Positions 26,870-34,853 of a DNA stretch of 64,000 nucleotides are shown here, piece by piece; position 1 is the first letter of the stretch, and the number at the start of each line of letters is the position of its first letter. The notes under the pieces were generated by a model. That model saw only the letters and a program-made list of their open reading frames with translations, was not told the origin of the DNA and made no database searches. The DNA lies in contig JANXBI010000036.1 of assembly GCA_025060675.1 (NCBI GenBank), positions 1 through 64,000 of the forward strand. The letters are read 5' to 3'. Origin of the DNA: Candidatus Caldatribacterium sp. GTDB lineage: Bacteria; Atribacterota; Atribacteria; Atribacterales; Caldatribacteriaceae. The position numbers and the translations under genes are program-made.

Positions 26870-27370
26870 ATGCGTTTGACCGGGCGTATTCACAAGTTTG
26901 GCGATGACATCAACACGGATTACATTATCTCGGGAAAGTACAAGTTCAAAACCCTCGACATGCAAGAGCTTGCCAAACACGTCATGGAGGATATCGATCC
27001 AGAGTTTGCCCGTCGCGTACAGCCTGGGGATTTCATCGCTGCGGGGAAGAACTTCGGTTGCGGATCGTCGAGGGAGCAGGCTCCACGGGCGCTTCTTGCC
27101 GCCGGTATTCGGGGGGTTCTTGCCAAGTCGTTTGCCCGAATCTTCTTCCGGAATGCTATCAACTGTGGGCTTTTTGTGGTGGAGTGTGATACTGACCACT
27201 TCGCCACAGGGGATGAGGTGACCGTTGACCTTGGGGAGGGCAAGGTCATCAACCACACGAAGGGGATTGAGCTTGCTGTTCCACCCCTCCCACAGGTGAT
27301 GATTGAGATTCTCAGGGAGGGGGGACTTGTGAACTACTTCAAAAAGTACGGGTCATTCGAGCGAGTTTAG
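26870..27370 (+). CDS. leuD: 3-isopropylmalate dehydratase/homoaconitase-type, small subunit
   Basis: A 166-residue partner of the large subunit, with the swivelling domain [19 protein letters not shown] at the start and the conserved [17 protein letters not shown] at about 62-78. The loop reading GKYKFKTLD replaces the YLR or YLV type sequence found in well-studied isopropylmalate and homoaconitate isomerases. Because that loop selects the substrate, I keep the exact reaction open. It is in an operon with leuC upstream (5-base gap) and glyA downstream (10-base gap). Confidence 0.82.
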   Translation: MRLTGRIHKFGDDINTDYIISGKYKFKTLDMQELAKHVMEDIDPEFARRVQPGDFIAAGKNFGCGSSREQAPRALLAAGIRGVLAKSFARIFFRNAINCGLFVVECDTDHFATGDEVTVDLGEGKVINHTKGIELAVPPLPQVMIEILREGGLVNYFKKYGSFERV

Positions 27371-27380
27371 GAGAGGTGCC

Positions 27381-28631
27381 ATGTGGGAACGCCTGAAAAC
27401 TCAGGATCCTGAGGTGTACCGCTGCATCATCGGTGAGCTCACCCGGGAACGGAATACTTTAGAGCTCATCGCTTCGGAGAACTTCACAAGCCTTGCCGTT
27501 ATGGAGGCCCAAGGTTCACCCCTCACGAACAAGTACGCCGAAGGGTATCCGGGACGACGCTACTACGGAGGGTGCGAGTACGTTGACGAGGCGGAGCGGT
27601 TGGCCATCGAACGGGCAAAGGCGGTTTTTGGTGCAGAACACGCCAATGTCCAGCCTCACTCGGGGTCTCAGGCGAATATGGCGGTGTACTTTGCGGTGCT
27701 CCGACCTGGGGACGTGGTGATGGGGATGGACCTGGCCCATGGGGGACACCTCACCCACGGGAGCCGGGTGAACTTTTCGGGGATGCTTTACAACTTTGTT
27801 CCGTACGGGGTGAGCCGGGAGACGGAGACCATCGACTACGACGCTTTGGAGAAACAGGCTCTTGAAGTCCGTCCAAAGCTCATTGTGGCGGGAGGGAGTG
27901 CCTATCCCCGGATTATCGACTTTGTGAGAATGCGAGCCATTTGCGACAAGGTTGGAGCGTACCTCATGGTGGACATGGCTCACTTTGCTGGCCTTGTGGC
28001 GGCAGGGATTCACCCGAATCCTGTACCCTATGCGCACTTTGTCACCACCACAACGCACAAGACCCTGCGGGGGCCGCGGGGAGGCATTGTCCTCTGCAAA
28101 AAGGAATTCGCTCAGGCAATCGATAAAGCCCTCTTCCCAGGGATTCAGGGTGGGCCGCTTATGCACGTCATTGCGGCTAAGGCGGTGGCACTGCGGGAAG
28201 CCCAGACACCTGCGTTCTCCGCTTACCAGAAACAGGTTGTTCGCAATGCCCAAGCGCTTGCCGAAGCTCTGCAGGAGCGGGGGTATCGTCTCGTCTCTGG
28301 GGGAACGGATACCCACCTCCTCCTTGTGGACCTCAGGAATTTTGGCCTCACTGGGAAGGAGGCTGAAACCATCCTTGACCAGGTGGGGATAACGGTGAAC
28401 AAAAACGTCATCCCCTTCGATCCCCAAAAACCTATGGTCACAAGCGGTATTCGTCTTGGGACACCAGCCTGTACCACCCGGGGTATGAAGGAAGAGGAAA
28501 TGCGTCGCATTGCTGAGCTCATCGACATGGCTCTCCGGAACCGTGAAAACCCCTCGGTTCTTGAGAGGGTCCGCAAGGCGGTTCGAGATCTTTGTGCTGC
28601 CTTCCCCCTTTACCCGGAGGTTGGGGAATAG
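27381..28631 (+). CDS. glyA: Serine hydroxymethyltransferase
   Basis: A 416-residue PLP enzyme that converts serine and tetrahydrofolate to glycine and 5,10-methylene-THF. N-terminal [32 protein letters not shown] and the PLP lysine in [13 protein letters not shown] (near 227) are all standard, as are HSGSQAN and [10 protein letters not shown]. It feeds or drains the methylene-THF pool that MetF, encoded about 7 kb downstream, reduces or oxidises. ATG 27381 has a GGAGAGG ribosome site and lies 10 bases after leuD. Confidence 0.96.
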   Translation: MWERLKTQDPEVYRCIIGELTRERNTLELIASENFTSLAVMEAQGSPLTNKYAEGYPGRRYYGGCEYVDEAERLAIERAKAVFGAEHANVQPHSGSQANMAVYFAVLRPGDVVMGMDLAHGGHLTHGSRVNFSGMLYNFVPYGVSRETETIDYDALEKQALEVRPKLIVAGGSAYPRIIDFVRMRAICDKVGAYLMVDMAHFAGLVAAGIHPNPVPYAHFVTTTTHKTLRGPRGGIVLCKKEFAQAIDKALFPGIQGGPLMHVIAAKAVALREAQTPAFSAYQKQVVRNAQALAEALQERGYRLVSGGTDTHLLLVDLRNFGLTGKEAETILDQVGITVNKNVIPFDPQKPMVTSGIRLGTPACTTRGMKEEEMRRIAELIDMALRNRENPSVLERVRKAVRDLCAAFPLYPEVGE

Positions 28632-28683
28632 GCTTGAGGTTTTTGGGTTATCATGGGAAAACTCTTTCTTTGGAGGGACGAAA

Positions 28684-28905
28684 ATGCGCGAGAAAGTTGA
28701 ACGGGCTTTGGAGAAAGTTCGAGGGTATCTCCAGTACGAGGGTGGCGACGTGGAACTTGTGGACATCGTTGATGGGGTGGTGAAGGTTCGCCTGAAAGGC
28801 ATGTGCAGCGCTTGTCCTATGTCCATGATTACCCTAAAAGACGGCATTGAGCGGATTCTCAAAGAGGAAGTTCCGGAAGTAAAGGCTGTTGAGCAAGTCT
28901 TCTGA
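28684..28905 (+). CDS. NifU-like C-terminal domain protein (Fe-S scaffold)
   Basis: A 73-residue protein consisting only of the NifU C-terminal domain. The conserved KGMCSACPMSMITLKDGIE contains the C-x2-C pair that carries a transient [4Fe-4S] cluster between subunits. The start ATG follows TTGGAGGGA. It probably donates clusters to local targets, of which this region has many: the Hdr, Met and Flx proteins. No nifS or iscU is adjacent. Confidence 0.85.
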   Translation: MREKVERALEKVRGYLQYEGGDVELVDIVDGVVKVRLKGMCSACPMSMITLKDGIERILKEEVPEVKAVEQVF

Positions 28906-28936
28906 GAGAGGTCAGCGCAGTTTCTCTCCCCGAGTG

Positions 28937-28986
28937 CCCTCAGGAGTTCTGGAAGCTGTTGTGCTTTTCCCTTGGAATCCTGAGGG
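28937..28986. repeat. Inverted repeat in the 239-base gap before the corrinoid gene
   Basis: CCCTCAGGA at 28937-28945 and TCCTGAGGG at 28978-28986 are perfect 9-base complements around a 32-base loop. Inside the loop GGAAGC (28951-28956) can pair imperfectly with GCTTTTCC. The repeat follows the NifU-like stop by 31 bases and is followed by TGTTTTCT, so it could be an imperfect terminator or part of a structured RNA leader. The gap 28906-29144 holds no convincing gene; a cobalamin-riboswitch B12 box was not found. Confidence 0.5.
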
Positions 28987-29101
28987 TGTTTTCTCCTGGA
29001 AGAGCGGAGCCCTGGACATTTTTAACTGAAGTACGTAATTGAGAGGTACCCTTCCTTCACAGGATTTTCTAAAAAGAGTTATGGATTTCCCCCAGCACCT
29101 C

Positions 29102-29110
29102 TGGTACAAT
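29102..29110 (+). promoter_or_regulatory. Extended -10 promoter for the corrinoid protein gene
   Basis: TGGTACAAT is an extended -10 (TGn plus TACAAT) 35 bases upstream of ATG 29145. No strong -35 is visible, as is common with extended -10 promoters. Confidence 0.55.
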
Positions 29111-29144
29111 TGGAGAGGAAACCGGCGGAGAGGGAGGGCTCAGA

Positions 29145-29786
29145 ATGGCGGAAATTCTTGAACAGATTTCCCGGGAACTCTTTGCGGGGAACGCGAAAGC
29201 AGTGGCGGAGCTTGTGGAAAAGGCTCTGCACGAAGGGTTTTCACCGCAGGAGATTCTCAACAACGGCCTTATCAAGGGCATGAACGAGGTGGGTGTGAAG
29301 TTCAAAGCGAACGAGATTTACGTTCCAGAGGTGCTCATCGCGGCGCGGGCGATGAAGGCGGGGATGGAAATCCTTCGGCCAAAACTCGTCGAGACAGGGG
29401 TTGAACCGGTGGCCAAGATGGTTATCGGGACGGTCAAGGGTGACCTCCATGACATTGGGAAGAATCTCGTTGCTATGATGATGGAAGGGGCGGGATTCCA
29501 GGTCATTGACCTGGGTATTGATGTTCCCGCCGAGAAGTTCATCCAGGCGGTGAGGGAACACAAGCCGCAACTTGTCGGTATGTCTGCGCTTTTGACCACC
29601 ACCATGATTCAGATTCGGGAGAACATCAAGGCTTTCAAGGAAGCTGGTATTCGGGATGCGGTGAAAATCATGGTCGGCGGTGCCCCGGTGACCCAGAAAT
29701 TCGCCGATGAGGTTGGGGCTGATGGGTACGCACCGGATGCGGCTTCTGCTGTGGACAAGGCAAAGGAACTCCTTGGGCTCAACTGA
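29145..29786 (+). CDS. Corrinoid (B12-binding) methyl-carrier protein
   Basis: A 213-residue protein of the MtbC/MttC/MtgC family. The N-terminal helical cap (about 1-90) is followed by a B12-binding Rossmann domain with the cobalt-ligand motif GDLHDIGKNLVAMMME (His near residue 105). Further conserved parts are VIDLGIDVPAEKF and VGMSALLTTTM. It carries a methyl group on cobalt between a substrate methyltransferase and a THF methyltransferase. The AcsE/MtgA-like gene at 45048 is a plausible partner; no MttB-type substrate methyltransferase is in the window. It has its own promoter and terminator and so seems to be a single-gene unit. Confidence 0.88.
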   Translation: MAEILEQISRELFAGNAKAVAELVEKALHEGFSPQEILNNGLIKGMNEVGVKFKANEIYVPEVLIAARAMKAGMEILRPKLVETGVEPVAKMVIGTVKGDLHDIGKNLVAMMMEGAGFQVIDLGIDVPAEKFIQAVREHKPQLVGMSALLTTTMIQIRENIKAFKEAGIRDAVKIMVGGAPVTQKFADEVGADGYAPDAASAVDKAKELLGLN

Positions 29787-29807
29787 AGGGGCGGATGCCC
29801 CTTTTTT
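29786..29807 (+). terminator. Rho-independent terminator after the corrinoid gene
   Basis: AAGGGGC, loop GGAT, GCCCCTT (29786-29803) followed by a T run; it begins at the last base of the stop codon. Confidence 0.82.
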
Positions 29808-29873
29808 CTCTTCCCTTACTTAAAAAAATGAATTATGCTCTAATTCACAGAGCTATTTTGGAGGGGGAGAAGA

Positions 29874-31568
29874 ATGCTCACCGACCTTGAAATCGCCCAG
29901 AGTGCCCACTTAAAGCCCATTACGGAAATTGCTAAAGACCTTGGTCTTGGTGAGGACGATATCGAGCTGTATGGGAAGTACAAGGCGAAAGTATCGCTTC
30001 AAGTGCTTGACAAGCTCAAGAATCGACCACTTGGCAAGTACATTGATGTTACTGCTATCACTCCTACGCCCCTTGGAGAGGGGAAAACGGTCACCACTAT
30101 TGGCCTCTCCATGGCCCTCAACCGAATCGGGAAAAAGAGCATCGTCTGCATTCGCCAGCCATCTCTTGGGCCGGTGTTTGGCATCAAAGGTGGCGCGGCA
30201 GGAGGTGGGTACGCTCAAGTCGTCCCCATGGAAGATTTCAACCTCCATCTCACCGGGGATACCCACGCGGTGGCCTTGGCCCACAACCTCCTTGCGGCGT
30301 TCATCGATAACCACCTCTACCATGGGAATGCCCTCCGCATCGACCCTTTCACCATCAGCTGGCCACGGGTTGTGGACGTGAGTGACCGGGCGCTCCGGAA
30401 GATTATCATCGGACTTGGGGGAAAGGAGAACGGCATCCCTCGAGAATCAGGCTTTGATATTGCGGTAGCTTCGGAGGTTATGGCGATTCTTGCCCTCACC
30501 ACGGGCATGAGGGATTTGCGGGAGCGCCTCGGCCGGATTGTTATTGGATACAACGTGGAGAAAAAGCCGGTAACAGCCGAGGACTTGCGATGTGCTGGGG
30601 CCATGGCGGTGCTTTTGAAAGATGCGATCAAGCCGAATCTCCTCCAGACCCTTGAGAATACCCCTTGCTTTGTCCACACAGGACCCTTTGCCAACATTGC
30701 CCATGGGAACAGTTCCATTCTTGCCGACTACATTGCCCTCCGCCTCAGCGAGTATGTGGTGACTGAAAGTGGCTTTGGTGCCGACTGTGGCATGGAGAAG
30801 TTCATGAACATCAAATGCCGCTACAGTGGCCTTACCCCTGACTGCGTGGTCATGGTGTGCTCGGTTCGGGCCCTAAAAATGCACAGCGGCAAGTACAAGG
30901 TGGTGCCTGGGAAACCCCTTGACCCAGCCTTGCAGGAAGAGGATGTCGCTGCGGTGGAGCAAGGCGCAGAAAACCTTGTGAAACAGATAGAGAACGCTCG
31001 CCTTTTTGGGGTACCTGTTGTGGTGGCCGTGAACCTCTTCACCACCGATACCGACCGGGAAATCCGGGCGATTGAGCGAATTGCCCTCGACAGTGGGGCA
31101 TACGCCTGTGTCGTCTCGGAGGTGTGGGCAAAGGGAGGCGAAGGGGGACGAGAGCTCGCTGAGGCAGTGGTCCGTGCTTGTGAGGAACCTAAGCATTTCC
31201 GTTTCCTCTACCCCCTTGACATCCCGATAAAAGAGAAGATTGCAATCATTGCGACCCAAATCTATGGGGCTGATGGTGTGGTGTATGATGAAGGTGTGGA
31301 GGAGAAAATAAAGCGTTTCACCGAGTTCGGTTGGGGGAACCTCCCCATCTGTATGGCGAAAACCCACCTTTCCCTCTCCCACGACCCAAAGCTCAAAGGA
31401 CGACCTCGAGGGTTCAAGCTCCCTGTAAAGGACATTCGCCCAGCCATTGGAGCAGGGTTCCTCTATCCGCTTTGCGGGGAAATCCGTACCATGCCTGGGT
31501 TGCCTTCAGAGCCTGCAGGGAATAAGGTGGATATCGATGCAGAAGGACGGATTGTGGGGCTTTTCTGA
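29874..31568 (+). CDS. fhs: Formate-tetrahydrofolate ligase
   Basis: A 564-residue enzyme that makes 10-formyl-THF from formate, ATP and THF, or yields ATP in reverse. The ATP site is TPTPLGEGKTVTTIGLSMAL (about 62-81) and the signature PSLGPVFGIKGGAAGGG follows near 98. The sequence is full length and intact to KVDIDAEGRIVGLF. In acetogens this is the first THF-dependent step of the methyl branch. It heads a long plus-strand cluster; the next gene starts on its last base. FolD, which would link it to MetF, is not in the window. Confidence 0.96.
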   Translation: MLTDLEIAQSAHLKPITEIAKDLGLGEDDIELYGKYKAKVSLQVLDKLKNRPLGKYIDVTAITPTPLGEGKTVTTIGLSMALNRIGKKSIVCIRQPSLGPVFGIKGGAAGGGYAQVVPMEDFNLHLTGDTHAVALAHNLLAAFIDNHLYHGNALRIDPFTISWPRVVDVSDRALRKIIIGLGGKENGIPRESGFDIAVASEVMAILALTTGMRDLRERLGRIVIGYNVEKKPVTAEDLRCAGAMAVLLKDAIKPNLLQTLENTPCFVHTGPFANIAHGNSSILADYIALRLSEYVVTESGFGADCGMEKFMNIKCRYSGLTPDCVVMVCSVRALKMHSGKYKVVPGKPLDPALQEEDVAAVEQGAENLVKQIENARLFGVPVVVAVNLFTTDTDREIRAIERIALDSGAYACVVSEVWAKGGEGGRELAEAVVRACEEPKHFRFLYPLDIPIKEKIAIIATQIYGADGVVYDEGVEEKIKRFTEFGWGNLPICMAKTHLSLSHDPKLKGRPRGFKLPVKDIRPAIGAGFLYPLCGEIRTMPGLPSEPAGNKVDIDAEGRIVGLF

Positions 31569-32569
31569 TGGAAAGTGTTGATGTCCTCGTGGTTGGCGGA
31601 GGGGTGGCAGGACTTGCCGTAGCCTCCGCCCTCTGGGAAAAGTACAACGTCGTGCTCCTTGAGGAAAAAGAGTCCTTGGGAGGCCTGGCGCAAGAGCTCT
31701 CTTGTAAGGCAACGGACCGGTGCCTCCGCTGTGGGGTGTGTCGAGCGGTGCATCTTTTGCGGAAAGCTGCTTTCGGTGTGCGTAGCATTCTGGGAGAACC
31801 CCTGAAGGCTGTGGTTTGGGAAAAGAAGGGTTTTCACGTCGCAACGCCTCGCCACGAGTTCCTTGCTCGCTCTATTGTCCTTGCAACTGGGGCGGTTCCC
31901 TTTCCGGTGGAGCGACTCCCTCAATACCTCCGGGGGAGGAAACGGCGCATTTTCACCGGCTTTGAGCTTGAGAAAAAGCTCAAAAGCACCACTCTTGATG
32001 AGCTTGCCGCTTTTTCGTCCTTTGCCTTCGTACAGTGTGTTGGGTCCCGGAATGCGAGGGAAAAGCGAGGGTACTGCTCTCAGGTGTGTTGCCGTTACGC
32101 ATTGCGGCTCATCGAGAATCTCCGCTTTCGACTGCCCCATGCCTTGTTCCATGTCTACTTCATGGACCTCCAGATTCTTGGCGATGGCGAGAATGACCTC
32201 CGCACCACCGCATCTTCGGTATCTCTGTATCGCTTGATGCCCTCTGCGCTTGCGGAGGATTCCTCGGGGGTCACCGTTACCGTTGAGGCGGATGGAAAGG
32301 TGACCAAGCGGCGTTACGATGCGGTGGTGCTTTCAGTTGGTCTTGTGCCTTCTCCTGGGACGGAACGCGTGGCTGAATTCTTCCGTCTTTCGCGGAAAGA
32401 TGGGGGGTTTCTTGTCCCCCGCCCCGAAGACGGCGTTTTCGCCTGTGGCACAGCCACAGGACCAAAGGATATCCTTGGCACCATTTCCGAGGCTGAAAGG
32501 GTTGTGAGTGACCTTGTGGGGTTCCTTGGGGGATCATACCGTGGTTTGGGTGTGCCTGCTCTGTCCTGA
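31568..32569 (+). CDS. HdrA-like FAD oxidoreductase without ferredoxin domains
   Basis: A 333-residue flavoprotein. It opens with the dinucleotide-binding VLVVGGGVAGLAVA and keeps HdrA hallmarks: DRCLRCGVCR, FVQCVGSRNAREKRGYCS, QVCCRYALRLIE, and a C-terminal FACGTATGPKDILGTISEA. It lacks the N-terminal cysteine-rich segment and the ferredoxin domains of full HdrA, which seem to be carried by the following gene. Together the two look like a split, diverged HdrA. It overlaps fhs by 1 base and the next gene by 29. Its position immediately upstream of an MvhD-like gene and metVF suggests it is the electron-transfer partner of MetVF. Confidence 0.75.
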   Translation: MESVDVLVVGGGVAGLAVASALWEKYNVVLLEEKESLGGLAQELSCKATDRCLRCGVCRAVHLLRKAAFGVRSILGEPLKAVVWEKKGFHVATPRHEFLARSIVLATGAVPFPVERLPQYLRGRKRRIFTGFELEKKLKSTTLDELAAFSSFAFVQCVGSRNAREKRGYCSQVCCRYALRLIENLRFRLPHALFHVYFMDLQILGDGENDLRTTASSVSLYRLMPSALAEDSSGVTVTVEADGKVTKRRYDAVVLSVGLVPSPGTERVAEFFRLSRKDGGFLVPRPEDGVFACGTATGPKDILGTISEAERVVSDLVGFLGGSYRGLGVPALS

Positions 32570-33884
32570 TGGTGTGAGCCCACCGGCGTGGGTGACTGAA
32601 GAGCTCAGAACGTGCGGTTTTTCCTTTGAGGTCGCTTCCTTGTCGCAGCCGAAAGCTCTTCCACCTGCGTCCCTCTTTGTGGTCCTTGGGAACTCCCTGT
32701 GGACGGAGGATGAGGGTACTGCACTTGCCGTGCAGCTTGGTGTGAACCCTCTTGCCGTTTTCGTTTTCCCCTATGATGAGGTGTGTCCGCTTCCTGACGC
32801 AAAACGCCGGATGCTTTGGCGGAGCTTTCTTGCTTCTCTTGCCCCTCCCACAAGGACCGTTATTCCTTTTCCGGTCATCCCGACTCGGAGGGTCCTCCTC
32901 TATCCTGAGGATCATGGTGTGCTCCGCGAAGCCTTAGCCCGGGTGGATATTCCTGTGGTCTTTTTCCCCTCCTTTACCCTTGTCCGGAGAGGGGTAGACT
33001 TCTACGTGAGGCCGTACGATGTCTTCGTTGGGGCTTGCATCCTCATTCCTTCCTTCCGGGAAGAACCACCTCTTCCCATTCCCCAAGAGGTCCTGGAAAC
33101 GAGGAGGGTGGTTGACCTTGTCCACCTTCCCCAGGTTCTTGGGATTTCTCCGGTACGGCGGAAACGCCTCGTTGTCCTTGTCCCTGCCCCGCATCCGTAT
33201 CCGGAAGACTGGGAGAGGATTTTTGCCCTTATGTCCCTACCCGCTCAAGGAATGGAGGTTGTGGTCCTTGCGGAAGACATTTTCGTCGCCCGTGAGGGGT
33301 TTGAGGAGGCTTTCCGGAAGGCCCGGGAAAGCGGGGTCATCTTCGAGAAGCTCTCCCTTTCCCGCGTCACCCTCTCACCAAGTCCGGATATGCGTCGCAT
33401 CATCGTCCAATACGTTCCGGAGAACGATCCTATCCCGGTGCGTCTTGAGGCCCATTTCCTTGTCCCGGTGGCGCGGAAAACCCTTACTCTCCCACCCTTT
33501 GAGACAGTCTTCATGAGTGACCGAGAGGTTTCCCTTGAGATTCCTGAGAATCCCCAGTTCCCACCCTGTGCCACAAACATCCCTGGGGTTTTTGTCGCCC
33601 GAGGTGACGTTGCCGACCTTGTGGCGGCTGTTACCTCTTACCTCAGGGAGAAGAGGGTGGCTGGAGAAGGACGGGTGGTAGTTGACACAGACCGTTGCGC
33701 CTTGTGTTTGACGTGCCTTCGGAGCTGTCCTGTGGGGGCGATTGTCCTCTCTGGGGAGCTCAAGCGGTGCATCGCGGTGAATGCGGCGCTCTGCGTGCGA
33801 TGTGGCGTTTGTGCTGGGCTTTGTCCGGCAAAAGCTTTGCGCTTTGAGGTGGTCCGTGGTGTCCTTGGGCATTATCGGTTGTGA
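32541..33884 (+). CDS. Iron-sulfur protein: diverged HdrA-like region plus 2[4Fe-4S] ferredoxin
   Basis: A 447-residue protein. The C-terminal 70 residues are a clear dicluster ferredoxin: RCALCLTCLRSCPVGAIV and LCVRCGVCAGLCPAKALRF. The middle (about 255-340, with FRKARESGVIFEKL and later VPVARKTLTLPPFE) resembles the back half of HdrA, while the N-terminal 230 residues match nothing I recognise. No flavin motif is visible. GTG 32541 is chosen because GGGGGA lies 7 bases upstream; GTG 32508 would add 11 residues. It probably relays electrons between the HdrA-like protein and MetVF. The name is uncertain. Confidence 0.6.
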   Translation: MVWVCLLCPDGVSPPAWVTEELRTCGFSFEVASLSQPKALPPASLFVVLGNSLWTEDEGTALAVQLGVNPLAVFVFPYDEVCPLPDAKRRMLWRSFLASLAPPTRTVIPFPVIPTRRVLLYPEDHGVLREALARVDIPVVFFPSFTLVRRGVDFYVRPYDVFVGACILIPSFREEPPLPIPQEVLETRRVVDLVHLPQVLGISPVRRKRLVVLVPAPHPYPEDWERIFALMSLPAQGMEVVVLAEDIFVAREGFEEAFRKARESGVIFEKLSLSRVTLSPSPDMRRIIVQYVPENDPIPVRLEAHFLVPVARKTLTLPPFETVFMSDREVSLEIPENPQFPPCATNIPGVFVARGDVADLVAAVTSYLREKRVAGEGRVVVDTDRCALCLTCLRSCPVGAIVLSGELKRCIAVNAALCVRCGVCAGLCPAKALRFEVVRGVLGHYRL

Positions 33885-34206
33885 GCGGAGTGGGTTCCCA
33901 GCGCTCTGTGTCCTGGGAAAGGAGAACCCAGAAGTCTGGGAGGGTATTGTTGCGGCTATTCCTGTTCCTTGTCTTGGAGGGGTCGAGGAGGAGATGATGC
34001 TTGAAGTGCTCCTCCGATGCGATCGGTTGCTCCTTGTGGGTTGTCCTCCCTTGAGTTGCCGGGGGGTGCAGGGGAGCGTCCTTGCGGAGAAACGGGTGGC
34101 ACGGGTATCCCAGCTCCTTGCGGAAGCTGGGATACCTAAAGAGGTCCAGTGTGTTTTCGCTCACGTGCATCGCCTGGGAGAACTCAAAGCGAGGGTCCTT
34201 GCGTGA
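33859..34206 (+). CDS. MvhD-like small Fe-S subunit (diverged)
   Basis: A 115-residue protein with MvhD landmarks: IIGCERSGFPALCVLG at the start, VPCLGGVEEEMMLEVLL in the middle, and LLVGCPPLSCRGVQGSVLAEKR followed by VSQLLAEAGIPKE. In normal MvhD the start reads C-x2-C; here only the second cysteine is kept, but the PC and GC-x4-C cysteines remain, enough for a [2Fe-2S] cluster. MvhD normally joins HdrA to an electron-donating module. GTG 33859 (or 33856) lies just after GAGGTGG, 26 bases inside the previous gene. Its stop overlaps the metV start (GTGA). Confidence 0.6.
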   Translation: MSLGIIGCERSGFPALCVLGKENPEVWEGIVAAIPVPCLGGVEEEMMLEVLLRCDRLLLVGCPPLSCRGVQGSVLAEKRVARVSQLLAEAGIPKEVQCVFAHVHRLGELKARVLA

Positions 34207-34853
34207 TTGTTGGAGAACGGAAACCCCTCAAGGAGGTTCTTGAGCTCCTTTCCCCCCACCGGAAGGTTCTCGTTGTGGGTTGTGGGGCGTGTGTGACGGT
34301 GTGTCTTGCGGGGGGTGAGCGGGAAGCCCGGGAACTTGCGCTGCTTCTGCGGCTTAAGGGTTTTGAGACTGAGGCAACATCGGTTGAGCGGCAATGTGAG
34401 CGGGAGTTCCTTGTGCCCCTCCGGGAGAGCATCCGTACTTTCTCTGCAGTGCTTTCTCTCGCCTGTGGCGTGGGGGTACAGGTGGTAAGCGATACCGTCC
34501 CAGAGGTTCCCGTTTTTCCTGGCCTCAACACGAGTTTCATGGGTGCGCCTCTTGCTGTGGGAGTCTTTGAAGAGCGATGCATTGGGTGCGGCGAGTGCAT
34601 CGTGCATCGTTTTGGGAATATCTGTCCGGTGGCCCGGTGTGCGAAAAGCCTCCTCAACGGTCCCTGCGGAGGGTCAAGAGGTGGAAAGTGTGAGGTTCGA
34701 CCTGAACGGGATTGCGCGTGGCAACTCATTTACGAGCGGATGCGAGCCCTTGGAAGGGTTGAGGAACTCTTCGCCATTCAGCCTCCCAAGAATTGGGCAC
34801 CTTCTCGCTTTGGGGCTCAAAGGAGGGTTGTGCGGGAGGATGTTCGGCAATGA
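34203..34853 (+). CDS. metV: MetV, iron-sulfur subunit of methylene-THF reductase
   Basis: A 216-residue protein of the family found as the MTHFR C-terminal (zinc/Fe-S) subunit in acetogens. Cysteine groups are VVGCGACVTVCLAGG near residue 24 and RCIGCGECIVHRFGNICPVA near 125, followed by CAKSLLNGPCGGSRGGKC and a final DCAW. It binds MetF and passes electrons to its flavin. GTG 34203 overlaps the MvhD-like stop, and its own stop overlaps the metF ATG, so the order MvhD-like/MetV/MetF is translationally coupled. Confidence 0.88.
   Translation: MIVGERKPLKEVLELLSPHRKVLVVGCGACVTVCLAGGEREARELALLLRLKGFETEATSVERQCEREFLVPLRESIRTFSAVLSLACGVGVQVVSDTVPEVPVFPGLNTSFMGAPLAVGVFEERCIGCGECIVHRFGNICPVARCAKSLLNGPCGGSRGGKCEVRPERDCAWQLIYERMRALGRVEELFAIQPPKNWAPSRFGAQRRVVREDVRQ

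Noticed and set aside
28912..29109. Minus-strand 65-residue open frame in the gap before the corrinoid gene
   Set aside because: No ribosome site or family similarity; it crosses the inverted repeat and the promoter.
28906..29144. Cobalamin riboswitch before the corrinoid gene
   Set aside because: No B12-box-like GCCACTG segment or matching architecture was found.
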